Shown one piece after another: positions 42,757 through 52,361 of a stretch of 64,000 nt of DNA. Where the stretch lies: assembly GCF_035917575.1 (NCBI RefSeq), contig NZ_CP109090.1, forward strand, positions 620,001 through 684,000. Direction: 5' to 3'. The stretch is from Streptomyces sp. NBC_01788 (GTDB taxonomy: Bacteria; Actinomycetota; Actinomycetes; Streptomycetales; Streptomycetaceae). Under the pieces are notes generated by a model that was given only the letters and a program-made list of their open reading frames with translations, ran no database searches and was not told the DNA's origin. The translations under genes and the position numbers were made by a program. Positions within the stretch are counted from its first letter, which is position 1, and every line of letters starts with the position of its first letter.

Positions 42757-44268
42757 TTACTCCGCGCCGAGGGCGGGTGGTTCGAGGTCGCCCAGTGCCA
42801 GATGGGCCAGGACGACCTCGTACAGGTCGCTGCCGGCGGCGAGGAGCTGGCGTTCCAGGACGGGCTCCACACCGCGGACGTGCTCGCGGACGGTCTGCGC
42901 GTGCACGCCGAGCAGTTGCGCGGCGCGCTCGGCGTTGCCGCCGGCGGTGATCCAGGTGCGCAGGGTGCCGCGCAGGTCCCGCGCGTCCGCCGCCAGCCGG
43001 CCGAGGAGTTCGCGTGCCCAGGTACGCAGCGCCGGTCCGGTCAGCAGGTCGCCGAAGCGTACCGGGCCCGTCGGCGGCGCCGGACCCGCGGCCGGCTGGT
43101 GGTCCAGGCCGGCCTGGGTGTTCAGGGCGAGGTGGACGGCGGCCCGGGCGGCCAGGCTGCCGAAGTCCGCGCCGACCAGTCCCTCCACCCGCTCCATGCG
43201 GGCCCGTACCGTGTTGCGGCTCACCCCGAGGACCTTCGCGGCGCTCACCGCGGTGAACTCCAAGCCCAGCCGGGTGGTGGCGAGCAGTTCGGCGCGTGTG
43301 TGGTGCGCCAGCGTGTCCAGCGGCCGCAGCAGCCGGGTGGACCAGGCGCGCAGCGCCTCGGGGTCCATCAGGCGTTCGGGGTGGCTGCGCTCGGCGTACA
43401 CGGCGGCCCCCTCCGGGCGGAACCGGGCGACCGCGAGGGCGCTCACGGCCTGCCCGTACGCGGTGGCGGTCCGGGCCAGGCTGTGCCGGGTGCTGCCGCC
43501 GAGGAACGTGCGCGGCCGCGTGCCGACCAGCGAGCGCAGGTGGCGGCCGTCGGTCTCGACGGGCGCGACCACGATCACGTGCTCGTCCACCGCCGGACAG
43601 AGCACCACCAGCGCTCGTTCCCCCGTGGCGTCCAGGCACTCGGCGGCCAGCCGGTCGCGTTCGGCGCGGTGGGCCTCGACGACGTAGACCCAGGCGGCGT
43701 CCGTGTCGAGCAGTCCGGGCCACAGGCCCGCTGCCACCCGGCGGGCCGAGACCGTGTCCTCCACCATCAGCAGTTGCAGGATCGCCAGGCGCAGGGCCGC
43801 CGTCGCCTTCTCGAGCCGGTGCCCGGCCACGGCCGACTCGTGGGCGCGCAGCAGCAGTTCGAGCACCCCGGCGGTGCGGGTGACCATCTCGGCGGCCTGC
43901 CGGTCGAAGGGCTCGGCGCGGGAGACGGCCAGGACCCGGGCCCGGGCCGACTGCGGATGCGGGCCTCCGACCCGCACCAGACGGACATGGTGTCCGCGGT
44001 CCTCCAGGGCGGCGGAGGCGAACCGGCCGGAGACGACGTCCGCGACCACGTTCTCGTCCAGGGGCACCGGTTCCCCCGCCAGCAGGGTGCCGCTGCCGTC
44101 CAGCAGGCAGCCGGTTCCCCGCACGGACGCGGCGAGCCAGGCGACGACCTTGCGCACGTCCCGCCCGGTCGGCCGCAGTTGGTCGAGGAGTCCCTCGGCC
44201 CAGGACGCCCGGTCGGCCCGTCCGTGCGCTCCGGCGGCCCCGTCGGTCGCATCCTCTCGCCCGGCCAT
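42757..44268 (-). CDS. PucR-family transcriptional regulator
   Basis: The 503-aa regulator has an N-terminal sensory half and, towards the C-terminus, two helix-turn-helix units: AAKVLGVSRNTVRARMERVE and GGNAERAAQLLGVHAQTVRE. The second is the PucR C-terminal HTH. In other Streptomyces a PucR gene stands between an aminotransferase and aldehyde dehydrogenase or polyamine uptake genes. Here the aminotransferase is broken, so its usual target may be lost. GGAGAG precedes the ATG. Confidence 0.88.
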   Translation of the reverse strand: MAGREDATDGAAGAHGRADRASWAEGLLDQLRPTGRDVRKVVAWLAASVRGTGCLLDGSGTLLAGEPVPLDENVVADVVSGRFASAALEDRGHHVRLVRVGGPHPQSARARVLAVSRAEPFDRQAAEMVTRTAGVLELLLRAHESAVAGHRLEKATAALRLAILQLLMVEDTVSARRVAAGLWPGLLDTDAAWVYVVEAHRAERDRLAAECLDATGERALVVLCPAVDEHVIVVAPVETDGRHLRSLVGTRPRTFLGGSTRHSLARTATAYGQAVSALAVARFRPEGAAVYAERSHPERLMDPEALRAWSTRLLRPLDTLAHHTRAELLATTRLGLEFTAVSAAKVLGVSRNTVRARMERVEGLVGADFGSLAARAAVHLALNTQAGLDHQPAAGPAPPTGPVRFGDLLTGPALRTWARELLGRLAADARDLRGTLRTWITAGGNAERAAQLLGVHAQTVREHVRGVEPVLERQLLAAGSDLYEVVLAHLALGDLEPPALGAE

Positions 44269-44653
44269 GTCGGCTCTCTCCTCATCCGTCGCATGTCCGT
44301 GGCCTTGACCTCGCTGTTTCCGGTCGGCGACGTTACCAGGCAGTATCCCTCCGGTCCGGACCAGGACACCGCGCGATCGGGCAAGCACGCGGAAAGGCGG
44401 CTTCGCCGGAGGTTCACAGGGGGGATGGTGAACACCGGCGAAGCCGCACGCCCGGGGCCGGGGGGACAGCTCCCGAGCGGTTCCAGAACCCTGTTTCCCC
44501 CGGATCCGGGAAGTACGCCTATGAATTCCAGGCGCGAGCGAGTGACACGGCGCGGGCGAGTGACACGGTGGCCGCACAGCGGCACCGCGGCGCGTACCCG
44601 CCGTGGGCAGGCCCCTGCGCAGCCGTGCGGGCGGTTCGGCTTAAGCTCGGCGG
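44269..44653. other. Region between pucR-like and YciO/TsaC-like genes
   Basis: This 385-bp divergent upstream region has no supported gene. It contains an 18-bp tandem repeat at 44532-44549 and 44550-44567 (GCGCGxGCGAGTGACACG), about 90 bp before the downstream start. Confidence 0.5.
44532..44567. repeat. 18-bp tandem direct repeat
   Basis: Two adjacent copies of GCGCGAGCGAGTGACACG differ at one base. It lies in the divergent promoter region and may be a tandem binding site. Confidence 0.5.
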
Positions 44654-45274
44654 ATGGCGAAGTATTTCGACGTGCACCCCGACAACCCGCAGCCGCGCGC
44701 GATCCGTCAGGTCGCGGACAGCGTGCGCGACGGCGCGCTGATCGCGTATCCGACCGACTCGTGCTACGCCCTGGGCTGCCGGCTGGGCAGCCGGGACGGT
44801 ATCGAGCGGATCCGGACGATCCGGCACCTGGACGACCGGCACCACTTCACCCTGGTATGCCAGGACTTCGCGCAGCTCGGCCAGTTCGTGCGGATCGACA
44901 ACGACGTCTTCCGGTCCATCAAGGCGTCCACGCCCGGCAGTTACACCTTCATCCTCCCCGCCACGAGGGAGGTGCCGCGCATGTTGCAGCATCCCAAGAA
45001 GAAGACCGTCGGGGTGCGCATCCCCGACCACGTCGTCACCCAGGCCCTGCTCACGGAGCTCGGCGAGCCGCTGCTGTCCAGCACGCTGCTGCTGCCGGAC
45101 GAGGAGGAGCCGTTGACGCAGGGCTGGGAGATCAAGGACCGGCTCGACCACGTGCTGGACGCGGTGGTCGACTCCGGCGACTGCGGCACCGAACCGACCA
45201 CGGTCATCGACTTCTCCGGTGGCGAGGCGGAGATCGTACGGCGGGGCGCGGGCGACATCTCGCGGTTCGAATAG
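44654..45274 (+). CDS. YciO/TsaC-type L-threonylcarbamoyladenylate synthase-like protein
   Basis: This 206-aa YrdC-fold protein has DGALIAYPTDSCYALGCRLG, RIRTIRHLDDRHHFTLVCQD and TPGSYTFILPATREVP, followed by KKTVGVRIPDHVV. The sequence resembles E. coli YciO more than the essential TsaC/Sua5 enzyme. The canonical KxR/SxN signature is changed, so tRNA t6A synthesis is not assured. An AT-poor region with no strong ribosome binding site precedes the ATG. A hairpin terminator follows at 45311. Confidence 0.8.
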   Translation: MAKYFDVHPDNPQPRAIRQVADSVRDGALIAYPTDSCYALGCRLGSRDGIERIRTIRHLDDRHHFTLVCQDFAQLGQFVRIDNDVFRSIKASTPGSYTFILPATREVPRMLQHPKKKTVGVRIPDHVVTQALLTELGEPLLSSTLLLPDEEEPLTQGWEIKDRLDHVLDAVVDSGDCGTEPTTVIDFSGGEAEIVRRGAGDISRFE

Positions 45275-45310
45275 GGGGCGCTGGGCGCGGGGCGGGCTGC
45301 CCATGGCTAC

Positions 45311-45345
45311 GGGCGTCCGCCGCCGCGGGGTTCCCGCGGACGCCC
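45311..45345 (+). terminator. Hairpin terminator after the YciO/TsaC-like gene
   Basis: GGGCGTCCG pairs with CGGACGCCC, and the inner CGCGGG pairs with CCCGCG, with a small bulge and a GTT loop. It lies 37 bp after the stop codon. Confidence 0.6.
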
Positions 45346-45403
45346 GCACAACCGGTCACGGACGCCCGCACAAGGGGCCGCGCACGCCCGCACAACAGGC
45401 CGC
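45338..45403. repeat. Three 22-bp tandem repeats upstream of the GH64 gene
   Basis: Units start at 45338, 45360 and 45382 and share GxACGCCCGCACAA, followed by eight more variable bases. They lie just upstream of a TTGACA and the LacI-type operator. A 22-bp period equals about two helical turns. Confidence 0.6.
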
Positions 45404-45406
45404 TGA

Positions 45407-45449
45407 TTGACATGCACGCACCCTAGACGGAATTCTGAGAGCGCTCTCA
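45407..45449 (+). promoter_or_regulatory. Promoter region and LacI-type operator of the GH64 gene
   Basis: TTGACA (45407-45412) could be a -35 element. The perfect palindrome TGAGAGCGCTCTCA (45436-45449) matches the LacI/CebR-type operator found before Streptomyces glycoside hydrolase genes and would block transcription. Sugar-induced release is inferred. A run of ten C stands at 45487-45496 before the ribosome binding site. Confidence 0.6.
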
Positions 45450-45509
45450 CTTCAGGTACGGACCAACCAACTCCGTATCCCCCCAACCCCCCCCCCACGG
45501 AGGTGGAGC

Positions 45510-46703
45510 ATGCTCAGCAGACTCAAGGTGCTCGCGTCGGCAGGGGCCGCCACGGCCCTGGTCGGCGCGCTGCTCGGATTCGGTCTCCCCACGACGGCCG
45601 ATGCGGCGGTGCCCGACACGATCCCGCTGGAGGTGACCAACGACTCCGGCCGCGGCGAGCAGTTGTACATCTACGACATCGGCACGTCCCTCGCGACCGG
45701 TCAGCAGGGCTGGGCCGACGCGGACGGAGCCTTCCACCCGTGGCCGGAGGGCGGGAACCCGCCGACACCCGCGCCCGACGCCTCGATCCCCGGTCCGGCC
45801 GCCGGGCAGTCGGCGACCATCCGGATCCCCAAGTTCTCCGGCAGGATCTACTTCTCCTACGGCCGGAAGCTCGACTTCAGGCTGACCACGGGCGGACTGG
45901 TCCAGCCCGCGGTGCAGAACCCGAGCGACCCCAACCACGACATCCTCTTCAACTGGTCCGAGTACACGCTGAACGACGCCGGGCTGTGGCTCAACAGCAC
46001 CCAGGTGGACATGTTCTCGGCGCCGTACTCGGTGGGTGTCCGGCGCGCCGACGGAGGCACCGTCACCACCGGCCGCCTCAAGCCGGGCGGCTACCACGCC
46101 GTGTTCGACGCCCTGCGCGCGCAGTCCGGCTGGGGCGGCCTGATCCAGACCCGGTCCGACGGCACCGTGCTGCGAGCGCTCGCGCCTGGGCACGGCATGG
46201 AGAACGGCGACCTGCCGGGCAACGTGATGGACGACTACGTCGACCGGGTGTGGCAGAAGTACGCCGGCACCACGCTCACCGTCACCCCCTTCGGGGACCA
46301 ACCCGACATCCGGTACTACGGCCGGGTCTCGGGGGACGTCATGAACTTCACCGACGCCTCGGGTGCCGTCGTCACCAGCTTCCAGAAGCCGGACGCCGAC
46401 AGCGTCTTCGGCTGCCACAAGCTGCTGGACGCGCCGAACGACACTGTGCGCGGCCCCATCTCCCGCACCCTGTGCGCGGCGTTCAACCGCTCCACGCTCC
46501 TGGTGAACTCCGAGCAGCCGGACGCCTCGGCGGCGAACTTCTACCAGGACGCGGTGACCAACCACTACGCGCGGGCCATCCATGACCGGATGGCCGACTC
46601 CAAGGCCTACGCGTTCGCCTTCGACGACGTCGGCAACCAGGAGTCCCTGGTCCACGACGGCGATCCGCAGCAGGCATACCTGACCCTCGATCCCCTGGAC
46701 TAG
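45510..46703 (+). CDS. Secreted GH64 beta-1,3-glucanase
   Basis: The 397-aa precursor has a signal peptide cleaved near TADAAVP (about residue 32) and a GH64 thaumatin-like catalytic domain. WSEYTLND and TQVDMFSAP place Glu and Asp 16 residues apart, as E154 and D170 are in the S. matensis laminaripentaose-producing enzyme. It should cut laminarin and fungal beta-1,3-glucan outside the cell. No carbohydrate-binding module is attached. GGAGG stands before the ATG; a LacI-type operator lies upstream. Confidence 0.92.
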   Translation: MLSRLKVLASAGAATALVGALLGFGLPTTADAAVPDTIPLEVTNDSGRGEQLYIYDIGTSLATGQQGWADADGAFHPWPEGGNPPTPAPDASIPGPAAGQSATIRIPKFSGRIYFSYGRKLDFRLTTGGLVQPAVQNPSDPNHDILFNWSEYTLNDAGLWLNSTQVDMFSAPYSVGVRRADGGTVTTGRLKPGGYHAVFDALRAQSGWGGLIQTRSDGTVLRALAPGHGMENGDLPGNVMDDYVDRVWQKYAGTTLTVTPFGDQPDIRYYGRVSGDVMNFTDASGAVVTSFQKPDADSVFGCHKLLDAPNDTVRGPISRTLCAAFNRSTLLVNSEQPDASAANFYQDAVTNHYARAIHDRMADSKAYAFAFDDVGNQESLVHDGDPQQAYLTLDPLD

Positions 46704-46718
46704 CCCGAGTTGACCACG

Positions 46719-46751
46719 GAGGGGCCCGGCAAGCAGTTGGCCGGGCCCCTC
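46719..46751 (+). terminator. Perfect 12-bp hairpin terminator after the GH64 gene
   Basis: GAGGGGCCCGGC pairs with GCCGGGCCCCTC across a nine-base loop, 16 bp after the stop codon. Confidence 0.85.
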
Positions 46752-46788
46752 TCGTACGCCGGGCATGATCGTTGTTACGGTGCACCGC

Positions 46789-48291
46789 GTGTCTGACTCC
46801 TCACGCGATACCGTCGAAGGCGCCGGCTGGACGGGCGCCGAACCCGGCTCCTACCGGCAGTTACTGCCCGCCAGGGTACGGAAGTTGTCCTGGCTCGACC
46901 CACGTGTTCTGTGGGCCGCCCGCAACGGGGTGGTCGCCTCCTGGTTCGGGGATCCGACCGGCCGTACCCGGTCCCGGTGGGTGGCGCAGCGTGCGGCGGC
47001 CGGCGCCCCGGCGGACAAGGTGATACGACGGCCGGAGGGCGACGACTTCTCCTTCCTGGTCATCGGGGACACCGGCGCGGGCGACGACTCTCAGTACGCC
47101 GTCGTACCAGGCCTGCTGAAGGCCGGTCAGGGCACGGCGTTCGCCGTGATCGCCAGTGACGTGATCTACCCGGTCGGGAGCACCGACGACTACGGCACCA
47201 AGTTCTTCCGCCCGTACCAGGACTATCCGGCCCCGATCTACGCGATACCGGGGAACCACGACTGGTACGAGGACCTCGGCGGATTCATGCGCGTCTTCTG
47301 CGACGACGCCCCGCCGCTGCCGCCCGAGCCGGAACCCCGGCCGCCGGGCCGCGCCTGGTGGCGTGCGCTGCTGTGGCACCGGCCGCGTCCGGCGGACGAA
47401 CAAAGCCTCACCGAGGCAAGGAAGTTGCGGTCGCAGCCGGGTCAACAGGCCGACCAGCCGGGCCCGTACTGGGCGATCGACGCGGGTCCGCTTCGGATCG
47501 TCGGCATCGACACCGGTCTGCTCGGCACGATCGACGCCGAACAGGGCGCCTGGCTGCGCGAGGTGTCGCGGGGGTCCCGCCCGAAGATCCTCCTCACCGG
47601 ATCACCGCTGTACGTGGACGGCGAGCACCATCCCTGCCCCATCGACGGCGGCGGCACCGTCGACGACATCGTGCGCGACCCGGCCCACCGCTATGTGGCC
47701 GCGATCGGCGGCGACATCCACAACTACCAGCGCTACCCGGTCGACGTGGACGGCCGCACCCTGCAGTACGTCGTCTCCGGCGGCGGGGGCGCGTTCATGC
47801 ACGCCACCCACACCATCCCGCGCGTCTCGGTGGCGAACGTCACCGAGTCCGGCTTCCGCTGCTATCCGCTGCGCGGCGACTCCCTGGCCTTCTACAGCAA
47901 GGTGTACGCCCGCCGGCTGCGGCTGCGCCGCCTCCTCACGCTCAGCGAGGCCGAGGCGATGGCCGTCGTCGCCGAGCGGCTAGGCGTCCCGTCCGTCCGC
48001 TCCGGGGGCGAGCCCGTACGGGTCACCCGGCGCGTCCGCCTGGTGGCGAGCCTGCTCGGTGCCGGGCGCCGCCCGGAGCGCCGGGCCCGCTTCCGCCTTC
48101 CGGTGCGCAAGCTCTACACCCAGCTGTTCTCGCCGGGTTCGGCCACGTTCAGCCCGCCGTTCTTCAAGTCGTTCCTGCGGCTCGACGTCACCGGGGAGGC
48201 GGTCCGGCTGCGCTGCTTCGCGGCGACCGGCGGACGGGCCCAGGAGATCGACCCGCCCGTCGAGGACGAGGTCGTCATCCCCCTGAACTGA
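46789..48291 (+). CDS. Metallophosphoesterase
   Basis: The 500-aa calcineurin-like phosphoesterase has metal-site motifs FLVIGDTGAGDDSQ, DVIYPVG, IPGNHDWYEDL and AAIGGDIHNYQRYPV. The C-terminal 150 residues form a basic region plus a beta-rich end. No signal peptide is visible; a cytosolic or peripheral enzyme on an unknown phosphoester is expected. The start is uncertain: no good ribosome binding site precedes any candidate. The GTG here follows a TACGGT by seven bases, which could mean a leaderless transcript. The ATG at 46765 would add eight residues. Confidence 0.85.
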   Translation: MSDSSRDTVEGAGWTGAEPGSYRQLLPARVRKLSWLDPRVLWAARNGVVASWFGDPTGRTRSRWVAQRAAAGAPADKVIRRPEGDDFSFLVIGDTGAGDDSQYAVVPGLLKAGQGTAFAVIASDVIYPVGSTDDYGTKFFRPYQDYPAPIYAIPGNHDWYEDLGGFMRVFCDDAPPLPPEPEPRPPGRAWWRALLWHRPRPADEQSLTEARKLRSQPGQQADQPGPYWAIDAGPLRIVGIDTGLLGTIDAEQGAWLREVSRGSRPKILLTGSPLYVDGEHHPCPIDGGGTVDDIVRDPAHRYVAAIGGDIHNYQRYPVDVDGRTLQYVVSGGGGAFMHATHTIPRVSVANVTESGFRCYPLRGDSLAFYSKVYARRLRLRRLLTLSEAEAMAVVAERLGVPSVRSGGEPVRVTRRVRLVASLLGAGRRPERRARFRLPVRKLYTQLFSPGSATFSPPFFKSFLRLDVTGEAVRLRCFAATGGRAQEIDPPVEDEVVIPLN

Positions 48292-48337
48292 CCGGAGCCG
48301 CGCCGGCCGCGCGCGGGCCGGTCACCGGCGGGCCGCG

Positions 48338-49309
48338 TCACCAGCGGCCCGGCTCGCTGCCGGTGACCGGCTCGGACGGTGTGCCGTCCACCCCGACCGG
48401 TACGTCACCGGCGAGCATCACCCGGTGCATGATCCGTGGGTGGCCGAGGTGGGCACTGTCGCCGGGCGCCAGGTGGATGGTGGCCCGGTTGTCCCAGAAG
48501 GCCACGCTGCCCGGCTCCCAGCGGAACCGGACCGTGTACTCGGGCCGGACCGCCTGCTCGAGCAGCATCTCCAGGATCGTCGCGCTCTCCGCCCGGGAGA
48601 GTCCCTCGATCTGCTCGACGTAGTAGCCGTTGACGAACAGCAGCCGCTCACCGGTCTCGGGGTGGACGCGTACCAGCGGGTGCACGGTGGCGATCTGATG
48701 GTCCATCAGATGCCGGACGTACGCGTCGTCCCCGGGCCGCGGCTGGTAGCCGACCCCGAGCCGGTGCTCGGCACGCAGCCCGTCGACGAAGGCGCGCACC
48801 GGCGCCGACAGCCCGGCGTACGCGGCGGCCAGGTTGGCCCAGGTGGTGTCGCCGCCGTACGGCGGTACGGTCTCGGCGCGCAGGATCGTCGCGGCCGGCG
48901 GGTCGACGCGGGCGCCGTGGTCGCAGTGCCAGCCGCGCAGCAGCGTGTGCCGGCGCCGCCGAAGCCACTCGTCGTGGTCCATGCCGAACCGCCCGCCCAG
49001 CTCCAGCCGGTCCGCGGTGGTCTCCACCTCGGGCACGTCGGACGGTGAGGCGCCGCCGCGCCGCCGCAGGACCACCGGCTCACCGAAGCGGCGGGCGAGG
49101 GCCACGTGGGAGGCGTGGTCCAGCCGCTGCCCGCGGAAGAACACCACCTTCCAGCGCAGCACCGCCGCGCGGATCTCCGCGGCCACGGTCTCGTCGAACT
49201 CCCCGGCCAGATCCACTCCGGTGATCTCGGCCCCGATGTACCCGGCGACGGGCCTGACCTCGATCCTGCCGGTCCGCCGCCCGCCCGCTGTGCCCGTGTC
49301 CGTCGTCAT
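48338..49309 (-). CDS. TauD/TfdA-type Fe(II)/2-oxoglutarate dioxygenase
   Basis: The 323-aa protein has the facial triad WHCDHGAR (His-x-Asp) and the distal His in RIMHRVML, with an Arg following as 2-oxoglutarate ligand. It also has GVDLAG, VVFFRGQ and WDNRATIHLA, all standard for the family. The substrate is unknown; no sulfonate transport or NRPS genes adjoin it. It is convergent with the phosphoesterase gene. Length is normal. Confidence 0.9.
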   Translation of the reverse strand: MTTDTGTAGGRRTGRIEVRPVAGYIGAEITGVDLAGEFDETVAAEIRAAVLRWKVVFFRGQRLDHASHVALARRFGEPVVLRRRGGASPSDVPEVETTADRLELGGRFGMDHDEWLRRRRHTLLRGWHCDHGARVDPPAATILRAETVPPYGGDTTWANLAAAYAGLSAPVRAFVDGLRAEHRLGVGYQPRPGDDAYVRHLMDHQIATVHPLVRVHPETGERLLFVNGYYVEQIEGLSRAESATILEMLLEQAVRPEYTVRFRWEPGSVAFWDNRATIHLAPGDSAHLGHPRIMHRVMLAGDVPVGVDGTPSEPVTGSEPGRW

Positions 49310-49493
49310 CCCCGCGCTCCGAAATGGTCGTCGTAACGGTCTGCGCCGATCGTGTCAGCGTTTCCCGTCCCCGGCGACAGGGCCTCCCCTCCCCCGTCGG
49401 CGGGCCCGCCCACAGGCTGCCGCCGGGGACCCTTTCAGGGGAAAGTGCCGGGCGGCACGCGTGGCGGCGGGCCGGTTCGTCGACATCTCTGCC

Positions 49494-50480
49494 GTGACCC
49501 TGCCGCTGATCCCGCCCATGCTCGCCACGCCCGGTTCACTCCCGTCGGCCGCCCAGGACGCGCGGTGGGCGTACGAGACGAAGCAGGACGGCCAGCGCGT
49601 GGTGGCCTATCTGCCCGGTGACGGCGGGCTCCTGCTGCGGGCGCGTTCCGGCGAGGACATCACCGCCGCCTACCCCGAACTGCGGCCCCTCGGCCGGGTG
49701 CTCGGAGCCACGCCGACGATCCTGGACGGGGAGGTGCTGGCGCTGGACGAGCAGGGCCGGGCAAGCTTCCAGCTGCTCCAGGGGCGCATGGGGCTGGCGC
49801 ACGCCCCCGGCCGGGCCGCGCGCCGGGCCGCACGGATCCCGGTCCACCTCGTCCTGTTCGACGTGATGCACCTGGGCGCGCACCCGCTGCTCGCGCTCCC
49901 CTACCTCCGGCGCCGCGAGCAGTTGGAAGGCCTCGGCCTGACGGGTCCCTACTGGTCGACGCCCTCGGCGGTCGTCGGCCACGGCGCCGAGGCCCTGGCC
50001 GCCACCCGCGAGCACGGCCTTGAGGGCCTGGTCTGCAAGCGGCTGGACTCGGTGTACGAGCCGGGGGTGCGCTCCCGGGCCTGGATCAAGATCCGCAACA
50101 TGCGTAGCGAGGACATCCTCGTGGGCGGCTGGCTGCCCGGCAAGGGGCGGCTGACGGGCCTGCCGGGCGCCGTCCTGATGGGCCGGCTCGCGGGCGGGCG
50201 GCTGCGCTACGTCGGCAGTGTGGGCACCGGCTGGAGCGAGGCGGAGCGGTCCGAGCTCGCCGCGCTGCTGGCGGCCCTGGCGACCGATGTGTGCCCCTTC
50301 GACCCCGTACCGGCGGCACGCGGGGCGCACTGGGTGCTGCCGCGCCTGGTCGGCGAGGTCCGCTACAGCGTGCGCACCCGGGCGGGGATGCTGCGCCAGC
50401 CCTCCTGGCTGCGGCTGCGCACCGATCTCACACCGGAGGAGGCCGCGGTGGTGGACCCGCCCGAAGATCGGGACGTGTGA
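49494..50480 (+). CDS. ATP-dependent DNA ligase (LigC/LigD-ligase type)
   Basis: The 328-aa enzyme carries the nucleotidyltransferase motifs in order: ETKQDGQRV (motif I Lys), [10 protein letters not shown] (III), [10 protein letters not shown] (IV) and AWIKIRN (V). A C-terminal OB-fold region (residues 215-310) follows. It is like the small ligases acting in repair or end-joining; no Ku or primase gene is adjacent. The GTG start beginning [13 protein letters not shown] is typical for homologues. A longer open frame upstream is non-coding extension. Confidence 0.9.
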   Translation: MTLPLIPPMLATPGSLPSAAQDARWAYETKQDGQRVVAYLPGDGGLLLRARSGEDITAAYPELRPLGRVLGATPTILDGEVLALDEQGRASFQLLQGRMGLAHAPGRAARRAARIPVHLVLFDVMHLGAHPLLALPYLRRREQLEGLGLTGPYWSTPSAVVGHGAEALAATREHGLEGLVCKRLDSVYEPGVRSRAWIKIRNMRSEDILVGGWLPGKGRLTGLPGAVLMGRLAGGRLRYVGSVGTGWSEAERSELAALLAALATDVCPFDPVPAARGAHWVLPRLVGEVRYSVRTRAGMLRQPSWLRLRTDLTPEEAAVVDPPEDRDV

Positions 50481-50556
50481 CGGGACGTCAACTTCCGTAC
50501 ACCGGGACTGTCCTGAACCTCCCGGGCCGCCCGCACGGAGGTCTAGGGTGTCCCGC

Positions 50557-51492
50557 ATGTCCGTCCCCGAACTGATCCGTATCGTCTCCCGTGACTCCCC
50601 CATGGCGCTCGCGCAGGTGGAACGCGTCCGCGCCGAACTGGCCGCCGCGCACCCCGGTGTGCGCACCGAGGTGGTCCCGGTGCGCACCACCGGCGACAAG
50701 TGGCTGGGCGATCTGTCCGCGGTCGAGGGCAAGGGCGCCTTCACCAAGGAGGTCGACGCCGCGCTGCTGGCCGGCGAGGCGGACCTCGCGGTGCACTGCC
50801 TGAAGGACGTGCCCGCCGACCGGCCGCTGCCGGCCGGCACGACGTTCGCCGCGTTCCTGAAGCGGGACGACGTCCGCGACGCCCTCGTCCACCCGGGCGG
50901 ACTCACCCTGGACCGGCTTCCGGCCGGCACCCGCGTGGGCACGTCCGCGGTGCGCCGTGTCGCCCAGCTCGCGGCGACCCACCCGCACCTCCGGTGCGTG
51001 CCTTTCCGCGGTAACGCCAACCGGCGGCTGCAGAAGCTGGCCGCGGGCGAGGCGGACGCGCTCCTGCTCGCCGCGTCCGGCCTGGAGCGCATCGGGCGCG
51101 CGGACGTCATCAGCGAGGTGCTGTCCCCGGAAGCGATGATGCCGCCGATCGGCGCGGGCATCCTCGCCCTGCAGTGCCGGGAGGGCGACGGCGAACTCAT
51201 CGAGGCGGTCGGGCCGCTCGGCGACCCCGGCACCCATCGCGCGGCCACCGCGGAACGCATGTTCCTGCATGTTCTCCAGGGGCACTGCAACAGCCCGATC
51301 GCCGGGTACGCGCACGTCGACCGGGGCGGGGAACTCTCGCTGCGGGCCTGTGTGTTCACTCCCGACGGCAAGATCCGGCTGAACGCCCACGAGTGGGCGG
51401 GCCAGCTGGACGCGGCCACCCTCGGCACGTCGGTCGCCGTCGCCCTGCTCCGCCAGGGCGCCCGGGAGATCATCGACGGAATCCCGCACTGA
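50557..51492 (+). CDS. hemC: Hydroxymethylbilane synthase (extra copy)
   Basis: The 311-aa porphobilinogen deaminase has the substrate-binding region [11 protein letters not shown] and [12 protein letters not shown]. Cys244 in [13 protein letters not shown] is the attachment site of the dipyrromethane cofactor. It polymerises four porphobilinogens into hydroxymethylbilane. No other heme gene is adjacent, so this looks like a secondary copy outside the main hem operon. TAGGGT eight bases before the ATG suggests a leaderless transcript. Confidence 0.92.
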   Translation: MSVPELIRIVSRDSPMALAQVERVRAELAAAHPGVRTEVVPVRTTGDKWLGDLSAVEGKGAFTKEVDAALLAGEADLAVHCLKDVPADRPLPAGTTFAAFLKRDDVRDALVHPGGLTLDRLPAGTRVGTSAVRRVAQLAATHPHLRCVPFRGNANRRLQKLAAGEADALLLAASGLERIGRADVISEVLSPEAMMPPIGAGILALQCREGDGELIEAVGPLGDPGTHRAATAERMFLHVLQGHCNSPIAGYAHVDRGGELSLRACVFTPDGKIRLNAHEWAGQLDAATLGTSVAVALLRQGAREIIDGIPH

Positions 51493-51616
51493 GGACGCGG
51501 GGCCGGCGCGGTACGGCGCGGACCCGGCGGGGCACGACGAAGGGGCTCCGGGGATACGGCGGGGCAGCGGAGTGCGGCCCGGCGGAGATCTCCGAGGGTA
51601 CGGCGAGGGCGGCGGG

Positions 51617-52147
51617 TCAGCCCGCGGTGCCCGGTCCTGCCTGGTCGCGCAGGAAGCTGCTGATCTGGTGGGCCAGCCCGCCCTGCCCGGCGGCCGCGTG
51701 CGTGCCGGTTCCGGCGGACTCCTCGTGCCCGTCCACGCAACCGGTCCACAGCGCGCGGGACGTCCACTCCTCGTCGACTCGCAGCTGGATCTGCGCGTCG
51801 ATCTGGGACAGGGCCGCCTCCGGCCCCGCCGCGTACAGCACCGCGGTGACCCGGCGCAGCGGATAGACGTCGTAGCCCTCGATGAACTGCGAGTTGCGCC
51901 AGTCGACGAACGCGCCCTCGCCGTCGGGGCCGAGCCGCACGTCGATCTGCCCGTCCTCCAGGTGGACGCCGAAACGCCGCGTGCCGCGGTTCTCCACGGT
52001 GACGCGGAGGCGGAAGTACGTCAGCCCCTCGGCGGCGTCGTCGCGCCCGCGCGGCGGCTCGGACCGCTCCAGGCTGTGGACGCGGACTCGCAGACCGGCA
52101 TGCTCCTCGTACTCCTGCCAGTCACCGACCACGTTCGGCTCGTACAC
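51617..52147 (-). CDS. Hypothetical beta-rich protein
   Basis: I do not recognise this 176-aa protein. It starts VYEPNVVGDWQEYEEHAGLR, with GAGAGG six bases before the GTG; a TTG seven codons upstream is an alternative. The core (LTYFRLRVTVENRGTRRFGV) reads as an Ig-like or DUF4352-like beta sandwich. The end is Gly/Ala-rich with a short helix. No export signal or membrane segment is visible. It stands alone. Confidence 0.65.
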   Translation of the reverse strand: MYEPNVVGDWQEYEEHAGLRVRVHSLERSEPPRGRDDAAEGLTYFRLRVTVENRGTRRFGVHLEDGQIDVRLGPDGEGAFVDWRNSQFIEGYDVYPLRRVTAVLYAAGPEAALSQIDAQIQLRVDEEWTSRALWTGCVDGHEESAGTGTHAAAGQGGLAHQISSFLRDQAGPGTAG

Positions 52148-52361
52148 AATGCACCTCTCGACTTCCAAGAGCTGCTTCCTATCCGCGCGCTCAGCGCACT
52201 GTCAAATGTGCGGAATGCGCCGTGGCCGGGGAATTCACCGTCTTTGATCGCTGATCAAGCCGTGGGCAGCGGGAATTCGCCGACGGGCCGCCGGGGCGGT
52301 CCGCCGGGCGTGCCGCACATCACTTCGACGGGCGGCACCGTGGGCGGTCCGCCGGGCGCCG

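Noticed and set aside
42748..45426. A long plus-strand frame of 892 codons
   Set aside because: It is the antisense of the PucR gene plus an out-of-frame reading of the YciO/TsaC-like gene; its composition is that of a GC-skew shadow.
48834..49493. Upstream part of the ligase open frame
   Set aside because: It overlaps the TauD gene on the other strand and lacks ligase similarity. The conserved start [13 protein letters not shown] lies at 49494.
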